DNA from: Flavobacterium crocinum
GTDB lineage: Bacteria > Bacteroidota > Bacteroidia > Flavobacteriales > Flavobacteriaceae
DNA length: 64,000 bases
Direction: 5' to 3'
NCBI RefSeq assembly: GCF_003122385.1
Contig: NZ_CP029255.1
Location: forward strand, 3,782,001 to 3,846,000
Shown: positions 8,332 to 18,190 of the stretch, piece by piece
Layout of the letters: each line of letters starts with the position of its first letter
How positions within the stretch are numbered: the stretch's first letter is position 1
Program-made: the position numbers and the translations under genes
Notes under the pieces: generated by a model
Seen by the model: the letters and a program-made list of their open reading frames with translations, nothing else
What the model was told of the DNA's origin: nothing
Database searches by the model: none

Positions 8332-9363
8332 ATGAAGAAGTTATTATTACCAACTTCAATTGTTGGAAGTTTACCTAAACCAGCCTGGCTTGCACCACCA
8401 GAAAAACTTTGGTCGCCGTGGAAATTAGAAGGAGAGCAATTGCTTGAAGGAAAACAGGATGCTCTGCGCATTTCTCTGCAGGAACAACAATTGGCAGGTC
8501 TGGATATCATTTGTGATGGAGAGCAGACACGCCAGCATTTTGTAACGACTTTTATCGAGCATTTAAGCGGTGTAGATTTTGAAAATCGTAAGACCGTGAA
8601 AATTCGTAATCGTTATGACGCTAGTGTTCCGGTAGTTTTAGGTGAGGTTGCACGCCAGAAAGCAGTTTTTGTGGAGGATGCTAAATTTTTACGTAAACAG
8701 ACTAATAAGCCTATAAAATGGGCATTACCAGGTCCGCTGACAATGGTAGACACCTTGTACGATGACCATTACAAAAGCCGCGAAAAACTGGCATGGGAAT
8801 TTGCGAAAGCGCTCAATGAAGAAGCAAGAGAACTTCAGGATGCAGGGGTAGATATTATCCAGTTTGATGAACCTGCGTTTAATGTGTTCTTTGATGAAGT
8901 AAACGATTGGGGAATGGCAGCCTTAGAAAGAGCCATTGAAGGTTTACACTGCCAGACTGCGGTACATATTTGCTATGGTTATGGAATACAAGCCAATACG
9001 GATTGGAAAAAGACATTAGGTTCAGAGTGGCGTCAATACGAAGAAATTTTTCCGAAAATTCAAAAATCTAAAATTGATGTGGTGTCATTAGAATGTCACA
9101 ACTCCAATGTGCCTTTAGATTTAATGGAATTGGTTCGCGGTAAAAAAGTAATGGTTGGTGCCATTGATGTGGCAACCAATACTATTGAAACACCAGAAGA
9201 AGTAGCCGATACGCTGCGTAAAGCTCTTGAGTTTGTAGATGCCGAAAATCTTTACCCTTCTACAAATTGCGGTATGGCTCCTTTGTCCCGAAGTATAGCC
9301 AGCGGTAAGTTAAATGCTTTAAGCGCAGGAGCAGAAATTATTCGTAAAGAACTTGGGATTTAG
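8332..9363 (+). CDS. mesD: MesD, core-MetE-type methionine synthase
   Basis: A 343-residue protein equal to the catalytic C-terminal half of cobalamin-independent methionine synthase MetE; the N-terminal folate-binding half of MetE is absent. It opens MKKLLLPTSIVGSLPKP, the usual start of this barrel. The zinc ligands expected for activating homocysteine are all present: His212 and Cys214 in VHICYG, Glu254 in SLECHNS and Cys313 in STNCGMAP. The aspartate/acidic QFDEPAF motif is also present near 177. It transfers a methyl group to homocysteine in the cytoplasm. It is directly preceded by mesX, which marks it as the MesD family, and followed by a transporter and an Lrp-type regulator. Confidence 0.9.
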   Translation: MKKLLLPTSIVGSLPKPAWLAPPEKLWSPWKLEGEQLLEGKQDALRISLQEQQLAGLDIICDGEQTRQHFVTTFIEHLSGVDFENRKTVKIRNRYDASVPVVLGEVARQKAVFVEDAKFLRKQTNKPIKWALPGPLTMVDTLYDDHYKSREKLAWEFAKALNEEARELQDAGVDIIQFDEPAFNVFFDEVNDWGMAALERAIEGLHCQTAVHICYGYGIQANTDWKKTLGSEWRQYEEIFPKIQKSKIDVVSLECHNSNVPLDLMELVRGKKVMVGAIDVATNTIETPEEVADTLRKALEFVDAENLYPSTNCGMAPLSRSIASGKLNALSAGAEIIRKELGI

Positions 9364-9422
9364 TCATAAATATATTAATAATGAAATCCATGCCTCTACG
9401 GAGGAATAATATTTAAAACACA

Positions 9423-10415
9423 TTGAAGAAATTATTAGAAATATTAAAAAAAGCAGGTTTCGACGGTTTCCTGTTAATGATAGCCACCATGATTCTGATG
9501 GCTTATTTTTTGCCAAAGCCAGGTATGATCAAAGAACCTATTTCGCTGGAGGAGATTGCAAATGCTGGCGTTTCGTTGATTTTCTTGTTTTATGGGATGC
9601 GACTGAGTGTTGAGAAACTAAAAGCCGGACTTTCCAACTGGAAAATGCATATTATAGTTCAGTTGACAACCTTTTTGTTTTTTCCGCTCATTGTTTTGGC
9701 ATTTCGTCCTTTGTTTGTCAATAACGGCTTCGAGCTGCTTTGGCTGGGTGTATTTTTTCTGGCAGCTTTACCGTCTACAGTATCGTCTTCTGTTGTCATG
9801 GTCTCCATCGCCAGGGGAAATATTCCTGCAGCTATTTTCAATGCGAGCATTTCCAGTTTGATAGGAGTAGTGGTTACGCCGCTTTGGGTTGGATTGTTCA
9901 TAGCTTCCGCAACAGGTGATTTTGATGTTACTGATATCGTAATAAAGTTGGTTCTTCAAGTTTTGCTACCTGTCATCATTGGGATAAGCCTCAATTCCCG
10001 ATTTGGTGCCATTGCTGAAAAGTATAAGAAACAGCTTAAATATTTCGATCAGGCAGTCATTCTAACGATTATTTACACATCGTTTTGCAAGTCATTCTCC
10101 GAACATCTTTTCGAAGGCTTTACCGCCCTTGAACTTGCCGGACTCGCTGTAGGAATGATGGCGTTATTTTTTGCTGTATTCTTTTGTGTCGGACTACTCA
10201 GTCGTTTGCTTGGTTTTTCAGTTGAGGACCGTATTACCGTCTTATTCTGCGGGTCTAAAAAGTCATTGGTACACGGCACCGTTATGTCAAAAGTACTCTT
10301 TCAACAGAGTACTATTACCGGAATCGTATTGTTGCCTTTAATGCTTTATCATGCCTTACAATTGATTGCCGCCAGCATTATCGCTCAGGGCATGGCTCGA
10401 CGAAAAGAAGTATAA
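9423..10415 (+). CDS. Bile acid:sodium symporter-like (SBF-like, YfeH-type) transporter
   Basis: A 330-residue protein with about nine or ten membrane helices and the SBF-like pattern: FYGMRLSVEKLKAGL early, then LAALPSTVSSSVVMVSIARGN (the conserved substrate/Na+ crossing region) and FCGSKKSLVHGTVMSKVLF near the C-terminus. It starts with TTG at 9423 (KKLLEILKKAG follows); no ATG precedes the first helix in frame, and a GGAGG lies some 18-22 bases upstream. Members of this branch are not proven bile-acid carriers. Its place 60 bases after mesD and before an Lrp gene suggests movement of a sulfur amino acid, a methyl donor or a precursor; this is inference. Confidence 0.85.
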   Translation: MKKLLEILKKAGFDGFLLMIATMILMAYFLPKPGMIKEPISLEEIANAGVSLIFLFYGMRLSVEKLKAGLSNWKMHIIVQLTTFLFFPLIVLAFRPLFVNNGFELLWLGVFFLAALPSTVSSSVVMVSIARGNIPAAIFNASISSLIGVVVTPLWVGLFIASATGDFDVTDIVIKLVLQVLLPVIIGISLNSRFGAIAEKYKKQLKYFDQAVILTIIYTSFCKSFSEHLFEGFTALELAGLAVGMMALFFAVFFCVGLLSRLLGFSVEDRITVLFCGSKKSLVHGTVMSKVLFQQSTITGIVLLPLMLYHALQLIAASIIAQGMARRKEV

Positions 10416-10561
10416 TTTTTGTTTTATGAAATTAAGTACAGGTTATTATGTTTTTAATTTGTTTAAAATAAGAATTTTGTGTTGTTTTTAGTTGTATTTG
10501 AAGAATTTTATTCTAATTTAGAAATAAATTAAACCTAATTTAAAGTAAAATATACTATACT

Positions 10562-11014
10562 ATGGAACAAATAGACGATATTGATCTTCAGTTATTAAAT
10601 ATACTTCATGACAATTCTAAATATACAGTAAAAGAACTCGCAAAGATGGTAAATCTTTCGGCATCACCTGTTTTTGAGCGGATTAAAAGATTGGAGAACA
10701 ATGGTTATATCAAGAAGTATATAGCACTCCTTGATGCAGAAAAATTAAATCGAGGATTTATAGTTTTCTGTAATATCAAGCTTAAACAGCACGATCGTAA
10801 TATTGGAAATCAGTTTGTTAGTGATATTATGAAGATAGAAGAAATTGTGGAATGTTACAATATATCAGGAGATTATGATTTTTTAATGAAAGTCTTTGCC
10901 AGAGATATGAAGCATTATCAGGATTTTGTCTTTAATAAATTGGGATCAGTTGAAAGTATAGGCAGTACCCAAAGTACTTTTGTTATGTCGGAGATAAAAA
11001 ATTTGTATGGATAG
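10562..11014 (+). CDS. Lrp/AsnC-family transcriptional regulator
   Basis: A 150-residue regulator with an N-terminal winged helix (IDDIDLQLLNILHDNSKYTV, then LAKMVNLSASPVFERIKRLE with the recognition helix) and a C-terminal RAM/ACT-like domain (EEIVECYNISGDYDFLMKV). The GDYDF motif is the classical amino-acid response turn of AsnC/Lrp proteins, which form octamers. It ends the mesX-mesD-transporter group, about 146 bases after the transporter, so it may have its own promoter. The likely effector is methionine or another amino acid and the likely targets are the mes operon repeats at 7084 and 7156; both points are inferred from position. Confidence 0.92.
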   Translation: MEQIDDIDLQLLNILHDNSKYTVKELAKMVNLSASPVFERIKRLENNGYIKKYIALLDAEKLNRGFIVFCNIKLKQHDRNIGNQFVSDIMKIEEIVECYNISGDYDFLMKVFARDMKHYQDFVFNKLGSVESIGSTQSTFVMSEIKNLYG

Positions 11015-11051
11015 TGAAAAGATGGTTTATTTATTTGAAATAGCGTAAAAA

Positions 11052-11120
11052 AATCAGCAGTAAAATGTTAGGCTGCAAAGGCTTAAAAATCTACATTTTG
11101 GTTTATAAAAAAAGAGAGAT
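11052..11120 (+). repeat. Diverged intergenic repeat, copy 1
   Basis: The stretch containing AAATGTTAGGCTGCAAAGG and AAAAATCTACATTTTGG matches, at roughly three bases in four, the stretch at 18191-18257 in the same orientation, including the trailing A run and AGAGA. It lies just after the Lrp gene and runs into a terminator. It could be a shared 3' end of ancient paralogous genes or a small dispersed element. Confidence 0.45.
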
Positions 11121-11146
11121 AATTAAAAATAGTTGTCTCTCTTTTT
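11108..11146 (+). terminator. Terminator after the Lrp gene
   Basis: AAAAAGAGAGA and TCTCTCTTTTT form an 11-bp stem around an AT-rich loop, ending in a T tract; the A run on the left makes it potentially bidirectional. It separates the mes/Lrp group from ku. The rest of the 11014-11349 gap shows nothing else. Confidence 0.75.
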
Positions 11147-11348
11147 AGTCGTTCAATTGAGGTTAAAAAATTGACTTATTTGTTTATGAAATGGTGCTGT
11201 TTTTAATACCGTAAATGATTGCATAATATTTATTCTGATTTTTTTAATCATATCCCTAATTGATATTTTATAAAACCTTCCAATGAAATTATAAGATAAA
11301 ATTAACCGCCTTTTTTTAAATTTAGGTTGCAATTTAAAAGCAAAGATT

Positions 11349-12128
11349 ATGAGATCAATATGGACAGGTTCGGTGAGTTTTGGATTGATAAATATTCCAA
11401 TTAAAATATTTTCTGCAGTAGAAGAAAGCAGTCTTGATATGGATATGCTGGATAAAAAAGATCATGCCAATATCAAATTCAAACGTGTAAATGAAGATAC
11501 GGGCAAAGAAGTCGATTTTGCTAATATTGTTAAAGGATATAAGCTCAATGATAAATATGTGATACTCGAAGATGCTGATTTTGAAGCGGCCGACGCCATT
11601 AAAACCAAAACTATTGCTATTGAGAGTTTTGTGTTGGAAAGTGAAATACAGAGTATTTATTATGAACAGCCCTATTATCTGGAACCAGACAAAGGAGCAA
11701 TGAATGCGTACGGGCTTCTTCGGGATGCATTAGAGGCTTCGGGAAAAGTTGGTGTTACTCGTTTTGTTTTACGAAATAAGGAAAGTCTCGCTATTCTTAA
11801 ACCTTACAAAGATGTTATTGTGCTGAACAGAATCCGGTTTGAACAGGAAATACGATCAACAAGTGAACTAAAACTACCGCCTGTTTCTAAAAAAGCTACC
11901 AAAGAAATGGACATGGCCGAAAAGCTTATTGACCAGCTTACGGAAAAATTTGATATTACGGGCTTTAAAGATGAGTACACTGCCAAGCTTTTGGAAATAA
12001 TAAAAAAGAAAGCCAAAGGAAAAGCCAGCAAAATTTCGCCTAAACTTAAAGTGGTCCACAAGCAGAGCGATGATCTGATGGAAATGCTAAAAGCGAGTTT
12101 AGAAACGAAAAAGAAAAAATCATCCTAA
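11349..12128 (+). CDS. ku: Ku protein, non-homologous end joining
   Basis: A 259-residue bacterial Ku of normal length. It begins [19 protein letters not shown], the family signature, and contains [20 protein letters not shown] and [14 protein letters not shown]. The C-terminal tail (about residue 215 on) is Lys-rich ([10 protein letters not shown], ending KKKKSS), as in members that use it for DNA contact and LigD recruitment. Ku homodimers ring DNA double-strand ends and recruit LigD. Its stop overlaps the stop of the convergent ligD gene by nine bases, so the two repair partners sit tail to tail. Confidence 0.95.
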   Translation: MRSIWTGSVSFGLINIPIKIFSAVEESSLDMDMLDKKDHANIKFKRVNEDTGKEVDFANIVKGYKLNDKYVILEDADFEAADAIKTKTIAIESFVLESEIQSIYYEQPYYLEPDKGAMNAYGLLRDALEASGKVGVTRFVLRNKESLAILKPYKDVIVLNRIRFEQEIRSTSELKLPPVSKKATKEMDMAEKLIDQLTEKFDITGFKDEYTAKLLEIIKKKAKGKASKISPKLKVVHKQSDDLMEMLKASLETKKKKSS

Positions 12129-14687
12129 AGATGAATCCTGTTTTTCTTCCAGTTTCTTTATAATTCTTTTGATGTTGGCTCCATTGGAAAGTACAGGCTG
12201 CCATAAATCTCCTTTTTTTTCAAAACGTTTTAAAACATTTTTTATAGTAAACTGTGAAGGATGTAATTTTTCTGTGATTTCATCCCACTCAAGCGGTGTT
12301 GAAACAGTTGCGCCTGGTTTTGGACGGACAGAATAAGGCGCAGCCAGTGTTTGTCCGCGTCTATTTTGAAGATAATCGATATATAATTTTCCTTTTCTCT
12401 TTTTTATGCTTCTCTCAGTTGTAGTACTATTCGGTAGTCTTCCCTGAACTTCTCTCGCCAGTAGTTCTCCCAATATTTTAATGGAATCATAATCGTATTT
12501 TGCTCCAAGCGGAATGTAAATATGAAGTCCGGTTGCTCCGGAAGTTTTACACAAACATTCGGTTTCCAGTTCGTCCATTACCTGTTTTACCATTTGGGCA
12601 GTCTGAACTACAATAGGAAAGTCAGATGCTGTCGCGGGATCCAGATCCATAACCAGCCAGTCAGGATTGTGAATATGTTTAATTGTTGAATTCCAGGGAT
12701 TCAGTTCGATGCATCCGAGATTGGCCATATACAACAGTGTTTCTTTATTATTGCAGATCAAGTAATCTATATTTTCATTGTTAGATTCTGAATATATTTT
12801 TTTTGTATTCAGCCATTTTGGTGTTTTGTCCAGATCAATATCCTTTTGGTAAAAACTGGGTGCATCAATACCGTTCGGAAATCGATTCATTGATTCAGGA
12901 CGATCTTTTAAATAGGGAAGAATTAGAGCCGAGACTTCATTGTAATATTGTACAATTTCTCCTTTTGTAATCCCGTCTTTTGGAAAATAAATCTTGTTCT
13001 GATTGGTTAAATGAAGTATTGTTTTTCCAATTTTCACATCGTAATCATTTTCCGTTTTATGATCTTTCAATTCTTCCATTTTTCCTTCTTTAAGCGTTGT
13101 AATTGTATTTTCTGCTTCATTGGATGAAAATTTCACTTCATTTGCTTTTTTATCTATTCTCAGCCCCAGATAAACCGGATGTCTTAAATGCTGATCCTGT
13201 GTCCATTCTGAATATTTAACCTGACAGACCAGTTTTGGATTTACCCACTGAATTTTATCCTTTAATGGTACTTTTTCCTCTAATGGTGATATTTCAATAA
13301 AATAAGGCTTAAGCTTGTCATAAAGTTCTTTTAAGACCAATTCTGTAAAACCTGTTCCGCATTTACCAATGTATTGCAATTCTTTTCCTTTGTATTGTCC
13401 AAGTAGTATTGCTCCAAAGAATTTTCGTGAATTTTTAGGTTCAGTAATACCGATTATAATGGCTTCTTCTATATTCGAAAGTTTTATTTTGAGCCATTCA
13501 TTGCTTCTTTTTGATGCCAGATAATGACTGTCAGATTTCTTTGCAATAATACCTTCACTTTTATTTTTTCTTGCTTTTTCAAACTGTTCAATTCCGTTTC
13601 CAATGGTGTGTTCAGAATAGAAAACATTTGAAAAAGAATATTTGTTGAATAAGATTTTAAGAAGTTCTTTTCTTTCCAGTAAAGATAATTCGTTGAGTTC
13701 ATTGCCATCTAAATTCAGCAAATCAAAAACATAATACTTTAAATTTCCAATTCCTGTTTTAAGATAATTTTGAAGCATTTGAAAGTCTGTACGGCCGGTA
13801 GGATCTTCGACAACAACTTCTCCGTCTAGAACTACGATATGATCAATTTTAGCAAGTTCGTCTGCAATGGGTTTAAATAATAAGTCAAAAGATATTTTGT
13901 TACGGCTGAAAAGCTGGGTATTGTCAGGATTTACAACAGCAATTGTGCGGTATCCGTCATATTTATTCTCAAAAATCCACTGCTCATCATTAAAAGGTTT
14001 TTCGCTAGTTCCGGCAAGCATGGGTTTAATAAAGTGTGCCGTTTTTAATTTTGCTGAAGGCTTTTTTTTTAATGTTTCAGAATTCTCTTGTTTTTTGGAT
14101 TTTTCAGCTGCTTTTTTAGAATTTTCCTGAAGCTCTTCCAGAGTTCTTTTGGAAAGGACAGATTTATTTTTTTCCAAAATATCTATATCTGTTGCATATT
14201 TATCCTGCTTCTTGATAAGCAGCCATGCATTTTCCTGTTTTCCGTGAAGCTTTACCAGCGAAAATTCACCTTTCAGTTTTTTTCCATTCAATACAAAACT
14301 GAGTCTTCCTTTTTGAAGGTCTGTAAGAAATTGCTTTTCGATGTCCTCGGTTTTCTCATCAGAAGTATATGTGCCATTATCCCATACAATTACATTTCCG
14401 GCACCGTAATTTCCTTCAGGAATAGTTCCTTCAAAATCTTTATAACTGTACGGATGATCTTCGACCATCATGGCAAGGCGTTTTACTTCCGGATTTAGGG
14501 ATGGTCCTTTTGGAACTGCCCAGCTTTTAAGAACGCCACCCATTTCAAGCCTGAAATCATAATGCAAGTGAGACGCAGCATGTTTTTGAATTACAAAAAT
14601 TAATTCGCCTGCCGATTTTACGGGTTTGCCTTTAGGTTCACGGGTTTGCTTAAAATCCCTTTTTTGGTTGTATTTAGAGAGTGACAT
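12120..14687 (-). CDS. ligD: LigD, multifunctional ATP-dependent DNA ligase D
   Basis: An 855-residue three-domain enzyme in the order phosphoesterase, ligase, polymerase. The PE domain (about 1-180) has [15 protein letters not shown] with His36, His42 and Asp44 and a further His near 78 (MVEDHPY). A Lys/Glu-rich linker (about 185-215) follows. The ligase domain (about 220-530) has the adenylated lysine in FENKYDGYR (Lys242), LDGEVVV and an OB-fold part. The primase-polymerase domain (about 560-850) has WLVMDLDPA with its metal-binding aspartates and [15 protein letters not shown]. Together with Ku it repairs double-strand breaks. Its 5' end overlaps the 3' end of the following membrane-protein gene on the same strand by 14 bases. 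Confidence 0.95.
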   Translation of the reverse strand: MSLSKYNQKRDFKQTREPKGKPVKSAGELIFVIQKHAASHLHYDFRLEMGGVLKSWAVPKGPSLNPEVKRLAMMVEDHPYSYKDFEGTIPEGNYGAGNVIVWDNGTYTSDEKTEDIEKQFLTDLQKGRLSFVLNGKKLKGEFSLVKLHGKQENAWLLIKKQDKYATDIDILEKNKSVLSKRTLEELQENSKKAAEKSKKQENSETLKKKPSAKLKTAHFIKPMLAGTSEKPFNDEQWIFENKYDGYRTIAVVNPDNTQLFSRNKISFDLLFKPIADELAKIDHIVVLDGEVVVEDPTGRTDFQMLQNYLKTGIGNLKYYVFDLLNLDGNELNELSLLERKELLKILFNKYSFSNVFYSEHTIGNGIEQFEKARKNKSEGIIAKKSDSHYLASKRSNEWLKIKLSNIEEAIIIGITEPKNSRKFFGAILLGQYKGKELQYIGKCGTGFTELVLKELYDKLKPYFIEISPLEEKVPLKDKIQWVNPKLVCQVKYSEWTQDQHLRHPVYLGLRIDKKANEVKFSSNEAENTITTLKEGKMEELKDHKTENDYDVKIGKTILHLTNQNKIYFPKDGITKGEIVQYYNEVSALILPYLKDRPESMNRFPNGIDAPSFYQKDIDLDKTPKWLNTKKIYSESNNENIDYLICNNKETLLYMANLGCIELNPWNSTIKHIHNPDWLVMDLDPATASDFPIVVQTAQMVKQVMDELETECLCKTSGATGLHIYIPLGAKYDYDSIKILGELLAREVQGRLPNSTTTERSIKKRKGKLYIDYLQNRRGQTLAAPYSVRPKPGATVSTPLEWDEITEKLHPSQFTIKNVLKRFEKKGDLWQPVLSNGANIKRIIKKLEEKQDSSLG

Positions 14688-15153
14688 ACGATTTTATTAG
14701 AATTGAAAGTGTTAATGTAATGGAGTATAATACTCTTGCAGTGATGGCAAATATCATGTGAGCAAAGAACAGTTGAATATAATAGCCTTTAAAATTTATT
14801 TGAGGATTATAATGTGTCATTTCAAAAATAAACATCCAACTGAGAATACCAATTATCCCACTGGCTGCGCCCAAAAGCAGAACGCGGGCCGGAGAAACAA
14901 GTTCGGGATAATCCAGCCATAAGAAGTGGTATCCAAGCACAAATAAAAAGCCTATTGCGTAATGAGATATCCAGCCAGATGTTTTTGCTGTTTTTTCAGC
15001 AATTTTAATTTTCATCTTATCAATTGCGTAAGCTAATAGAACGGGTTCTTTATATAATTCCCTGAATTTTTTGGACATCGCGTAGCTGAACCACGTCATG
15101 GCCGATGTTGCGCCTGCTGATACTAAAAGTATTTGTAAAAGGGTATAGATCAC
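14674..15153 (-). CDS. Hypothetical membrane protein upstream of ligD
   Basis: A 159-residue protein with about four membrane helices (MIYTLLQILLVSAGATSAM; IGFLFVLGYHFLWL; VLLLGAASGIIGILSWMFIF; LFFAHMIFAITARVLY). A cytoplasmic basic segment (MSKKFRELYK ... KMKIKIAEKTAK) separates the first two. I do not recognise a family with confidence. The 14-base overlap with ligD shows translational coupling, so it may be produced with the repair ligase, but no functional link is evident in its sequence. Confidence 0.7.
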   Translation of the reverse strand: MIYTLLQILLVSAGATSAMTWFSYAMSKKFRELYKEPVLLAYAIDKMKIKIAEKTAKTSGWISHYAIGFLFVLGYHFLWLDYPELVSPARVLLLGAASGIIGILSWMFIFEMTHYNPQINFKGYYIQLFFAHMIFAITARVLYSITLTLSILIKSYVTL

Positions 15154-15329
15154 GTTGTGCAGTTTTTAATTATTCTATCAAATTTACAAACTACATGCTT
15201 TTTAAATTTATACTATTAAAATCAAGAACTTATATAATTACAAGATAAATTATTGTATTTCAGCTGTTTTAGATGTAAATGTTGTAAAGCTTGATTTTAA
15301 TTGTGTACGGCTTTTTTTACATGGAAATT

Positions 15330-15337
15330 TAACTTTG
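15330..15337 (+). promoter_or_regulatory. Candidate -7 box of katE
   Basis: TAACTTTG fits TAnnTTTG and lies 67 bases before the catalase ATG at 15404. TTG at 15301-15303 is a loose -33 candidate with a long spacer. Confidence 0.4.
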
Positions 15338-15403
15338 TGGTACTACTTTACAAATTCTCCATGTATTCAGAGAATTCATAATACAATTAAAATCAAAAGA
15401 AAA

Positions 15404-17551
15404 ATGAAAGACTCGAAAAAAACAAACCAGAATTATAATGATGGCAAACAGAAAGATTTGGATGTAAACCGATCCAATGCAGACGACCAGTTTTTGACGA
15501 CCAATCAAGGTGTTAAAATCAACGATAACAATAACTCTTTAAAATCAGGTGAAAGAGGTCCGTCTTTGCTTGAGGATTTTATTTTAAGGGAAAAAATCAC
15601 CCATTTTGACCATGAACGCATACCGGAACGTATTGTGCATGCAAGAGGGTCTGCAGCGCACGGCTATTTTGAGCTTTACAAAACCATGGGCAATTATACC
15701 AAAGCGGGTTTTTTGAATGATACCAGTATTAAAACACCTGTATTTGTGCGTTTCTCTACCGTTGCAGGTTCGCGAGGGTCTACCGATCTCGCAAGAGATG
15801 TCCGTGGGTTTGCTGTGAAGTTCTACACTCAGGAAGGTATTTTTGATTTGGTTGGAAACAATATGCCTGTCTTTTTTATTCAGGATGCCATGAAATTTCC
15901 TGATCTGATCCATGCTGTGAAAGCCGAACCACATAATGAAATCCCACAAGCAGCATCTGCTCACGATACTTTTTGGGATTTTATTTCTTTGATGCCCGAA
16001 TCTATGCATATGATTATGTGGGTAATGAGTGACAGGGCTATTCCCAGAAGTCTGCGTATGATGGAAGGTTTTGGAGTTCATACTTTTCGTTTTATCAATG
16101 AAAAAAATGAATCTCATTTTGTGAAATTCCATTGGAAACCTAAATTAGGAACTCATGCCGTGGTATGGGATGAAGCCCAGAAAATTTCAGGAAAAAACTC
16201 TGATTTTCATAAACTGGACTTATGGCAGGCAATCGAAGATGGTCATTTTCCGGAATGGGAATTAGGTGTTCAGATTATTCCGGAAAGTGATGAGCATAAA
16301 TTTGATTTCGACCTTTTGGATCCGACCAAACTCGTTCCTGAAGAAATTGTTCCGGTAACCATTATTGGAAAAATGACACTCAATAAAAATCCGGATAATT
16401 TCTTTGCTGAAACAGAACAGGTAGCTTTTCATCCGGGGCACATTGTGCCGGGAATTGATTTCACAAATGATCCACTGTTGCAGGGGCGTCTGTTTTCTTA
16501 TACAGATACCCAACTGTCCAGACTAGGAAGTCCTAATTTTCATGAAATCCCGATCAATCGTACTATAGCACCGAAACACAACCATCAGAGAGACGGACAC
16601 ATGCGCCAGGAAATCGCTGTGGGAAAGGTAAGCTATCATCCTAATTCTCTTGGAGGTGGTTGTCCTTTTCAGGCAAAAATTGACGAAGGAGGTTTTAGCA
16701 GTTTTAATGAAAGGATCGATGCACAGAAAATACGAGAAAGAAGTAGCAGCTTTTCGGATCATTTTAGTCAGGCCACATTGTTTTATAATAGCCAGACACC
16801 GATCGAGCAGGAACATATCGCAGCTGCCTTATCCTTTGAGCTTGGAAAGTTAGAAACTCCTGCTATCAGGGAAAGAATGCTTGGACTGCTTAATCAGGTA
16901 AGTAGTTCATTGGCTGCCAAAGTAAGCAAATCACTTGGGATGACTGTTCCAAAAACACCGGAAAAGCCCCTTAACCATGGCGTGGGAGCCGATGATACTG
17001 GAGCGCATGAACCTGTTAAAGTAAAACAAAGCATTGAGAGCTCGGATGCTTTGAGTATACTTAAAAATCCAAATTCATCTAAAACTATCAGCACAAGACA
17101 GATTGCTTTTTTATGCACAGACGGAGTTAGCAAAGCATCCGTAAAAACAATGAAAACAGCACTGGAGAATGAAGGTGCAAAGGCAGTAATTATAGCTCCG
17201 CATTTAGGAAATATACAAACTGCTGAAGGTTCTGAAATTCCAGTAGACCAGACTTATAAAATTGCTGCCTCTGTTCTTTTTGACGGTGTTTTTATTCCGG
17301 CGGGTAAAGGAATACCTGAGCTGTCCAAAATCAGGGAAGTGAAAGAATTCATAAACGATTCGTACAATCACTGCAAGATTATTGCGGCAGAGTCGGAAGG
17401 TGCCAAAATACTAAAAGATAAAAATGAAATAGATGACAAGGACGGAGGCATTTTAACCAGCAATTCGATGGGAGATAAAACTTTGGCAGAATCTTTTATA
17501 AAAGCACTCGAAAATCACCGTTATTGGGAACGCGAAAAAACACTTTCCTGA
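15404..17551 (+). CDS. katE: Large-subunit (HPII-type) catalase
   Basis: About 715 residues from the ATG at 15404 (MKDSKKTNQNYNDG); the frame opens 23 codons earlier without family support. The catalase core begins near residue 60 and has the heme-pocket His in VHARGSAAHGYFELY, RFSTVAGSRGS, NNMPVFFIQDA and the proximal heme Tyr in RLFSYTDTQLSRLG. The size and C-terminal extension (about 560-715, TRQIAFLCTDGVSKASV ... FDGVFIPAGKG), a class I glutamine-amidotransferase/DJ-1-like fold without its catalytic Cys environment, define the HPII class. It converts hydrogen peroxide to water and oxygen in the cytoplasm. It neighbours Ku/LigD and a small hydrophilic protein, forming a stress-defence group. 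Confidence 0.96.
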   Translation: MKDSKKTNQNYNDGKQKDLDVNRSNADDQFLTTNQGVKINDNNNSLKSGERGPSLLEDFILREKITHFDHERIPERIVHARGSAAHGYFELYKTMGNYTKAGFLNDTSIKTPVFVRFSTVAGSRGSTDLARDVRGFAVKFYTQEGIFDLVGNNMPVFFIQDAMKFPDLIHAVKAEPHNEIPQAASAHDTFWDFISLMPESMHMIMWVMSDRAIPRSLRMMEGFGVHTFRFINEKNESHFVKFHWKPKLGTHAVVWDEAQKISGKNSDFHKLDLWQAIEDGHFPEWELGVQIIPESDEHKFDFDLLDPTKLVPEEIVPVTIIGKMTLNKNPDNFFAETEQVAFHPGHIVPGIDFTNDPLLQGRLFSYTDTQLSRLGSPNFHEIPINRTIAPKHNHQRDGHMRQEIAVGKVSYHPNSLGGGCPFQAKIDEGGFSSFNERIDAQKIRERSSSFSDHFSQATLFYNSQTPIEQEHIAAALSFELGKLETPAIRERMLGLLNQVSSSLAAKVSKSLGMTVPKTPEKPLNHGVGADDTGAHEPVKVKQSIESSDALSILKNPNSSKTISTRQIAFLCTDGVSKASVKTMKTALENEGAKAVIIAPHLGNIQTAEGSEIPVDQTYKIAASVLFDGVFIPAGKGIPELSKIREVKEFINDSYNHCKIIAAESEGAKILKDKNEIDDKDGGILTSNSMGDKTLAESFIKALENHRYWEREKTLS

Positions 17552-17597
17552 ATCTAGCTTTAGATAATAATTTTAATAAAATTCGAAACTTACAACT

Positions 17598-17792
17598 ATG
17601 AAAACAAATAATCAAAATCAGAATCCTGTAAAGAAAGAGGGAACTGATAATAGAAGAGACACGAGAAAACACGAGTATAAAGATCACGATGAAATTCTAA
17701 CTAACGATGAAAATTATGACAGTAATACTAACAAGTTTAAAGGAAAAGAGCCCGATTTTGAGGATAGACTCAATAATGAAGAGAAAAAATAG
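17598..17792 (+). CDS. Small hydrophilic, probably disordered protein
   Basis: A 64-residue protein made almost wholly of charged and polar residues (MKTNNQNQNPVKKEGTDNRR at the start, EDRLNNEEKK at the end), with no Cys, no Trp and no hydrophobic stretch. It follows katE by 46 bases and precedes a strong terminator, so it is the last gene of the catalase transcript. The composition resembles small stress-induced hydrophilins, but I recognise no family. Its position makes a role in stress tolerance plausible; that is inference. Confidence 0.6.
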   Translation: MKTNNQNQNPVKKEGTDNRRDTRKHEYKDHDEILTNDENYDSNTNKFKGKEPDFEDRLNNEEKK

Positions 17793-17801
17793 TTAAAAGA
17801 A

Positions 17802-17834
17802 AACGTCCCTGAATATTTTTAGGGACGTTTTTTA
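17802..17834 (+). terminator. Strong terminator of the katE transcript
   Basis: AACGTCCCT, a 10-nt loop, AGGGACGTT, then TTTTT: a perfect 9-bp stem with a T tract immediately after the 64-residue gene. Confidence 0.95.
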
Positions 17835-17880
17835 TTGGTAGAGTTCAAATATTTAATGTTCTTCATACATGAATAAAAAT

Positions 17881-18005
17881 TAGGACATGGCTTTTGATTT
17901 ATTTGTAGCCCAAATTAATGCTGCACTGATTCCGAGTTGGCAGTTGTAAGAGTTGGATTTCCACTCATTGTTGACGGAAATGTAATTGGTGCAATTGGAG
18001 ATTGA
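17881..18005 (+). pseudogene. Remnant of a GlcG/HbpS-like (heme-binding DUF336 family) gene
   Basis: From 17940 a 21-codon frame reads AVVRVGFPLIVDGNVIGAIGD and then stops. The pattern GFPLIVDGNVIGAIG is the hallmark strand-turn of GlcG/HbpS proteins, where it normally continues into VSGG. Upstream, in shifted frames interrupted by stops, short stretches such as DLFVAQINAAL may be the worn remains of the preceding helix. There is no start, the C-terminal motif is cut by a stop, and the frame cannot be reopened. It lies in a 900-base gene-free gap, consistent with a decaying gene. Confidence 0.5.
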
Positions 18006-18190
18006 ATTTGTGTGGATATTTTCGTATTGGAATTACTATATTTGTTATCAATATTTTAGGATAAGATGGAAGGAAGAAAAATCTATATCCTTAAGGGAAA
18101 TGCGAACCATCGTTCAGCTCCGATTAATTCTCTAATAGCACCAACTTTAAGACTGTTTATTTCAAGCATACTAAGAATTTCTTGTGAAAA

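Noticed and set aside
15584..16132. 182-codon minus-strand frame inside katE
   Set aside because: Antisense to conserved catalase motifs; composition typical of a shadow frame.
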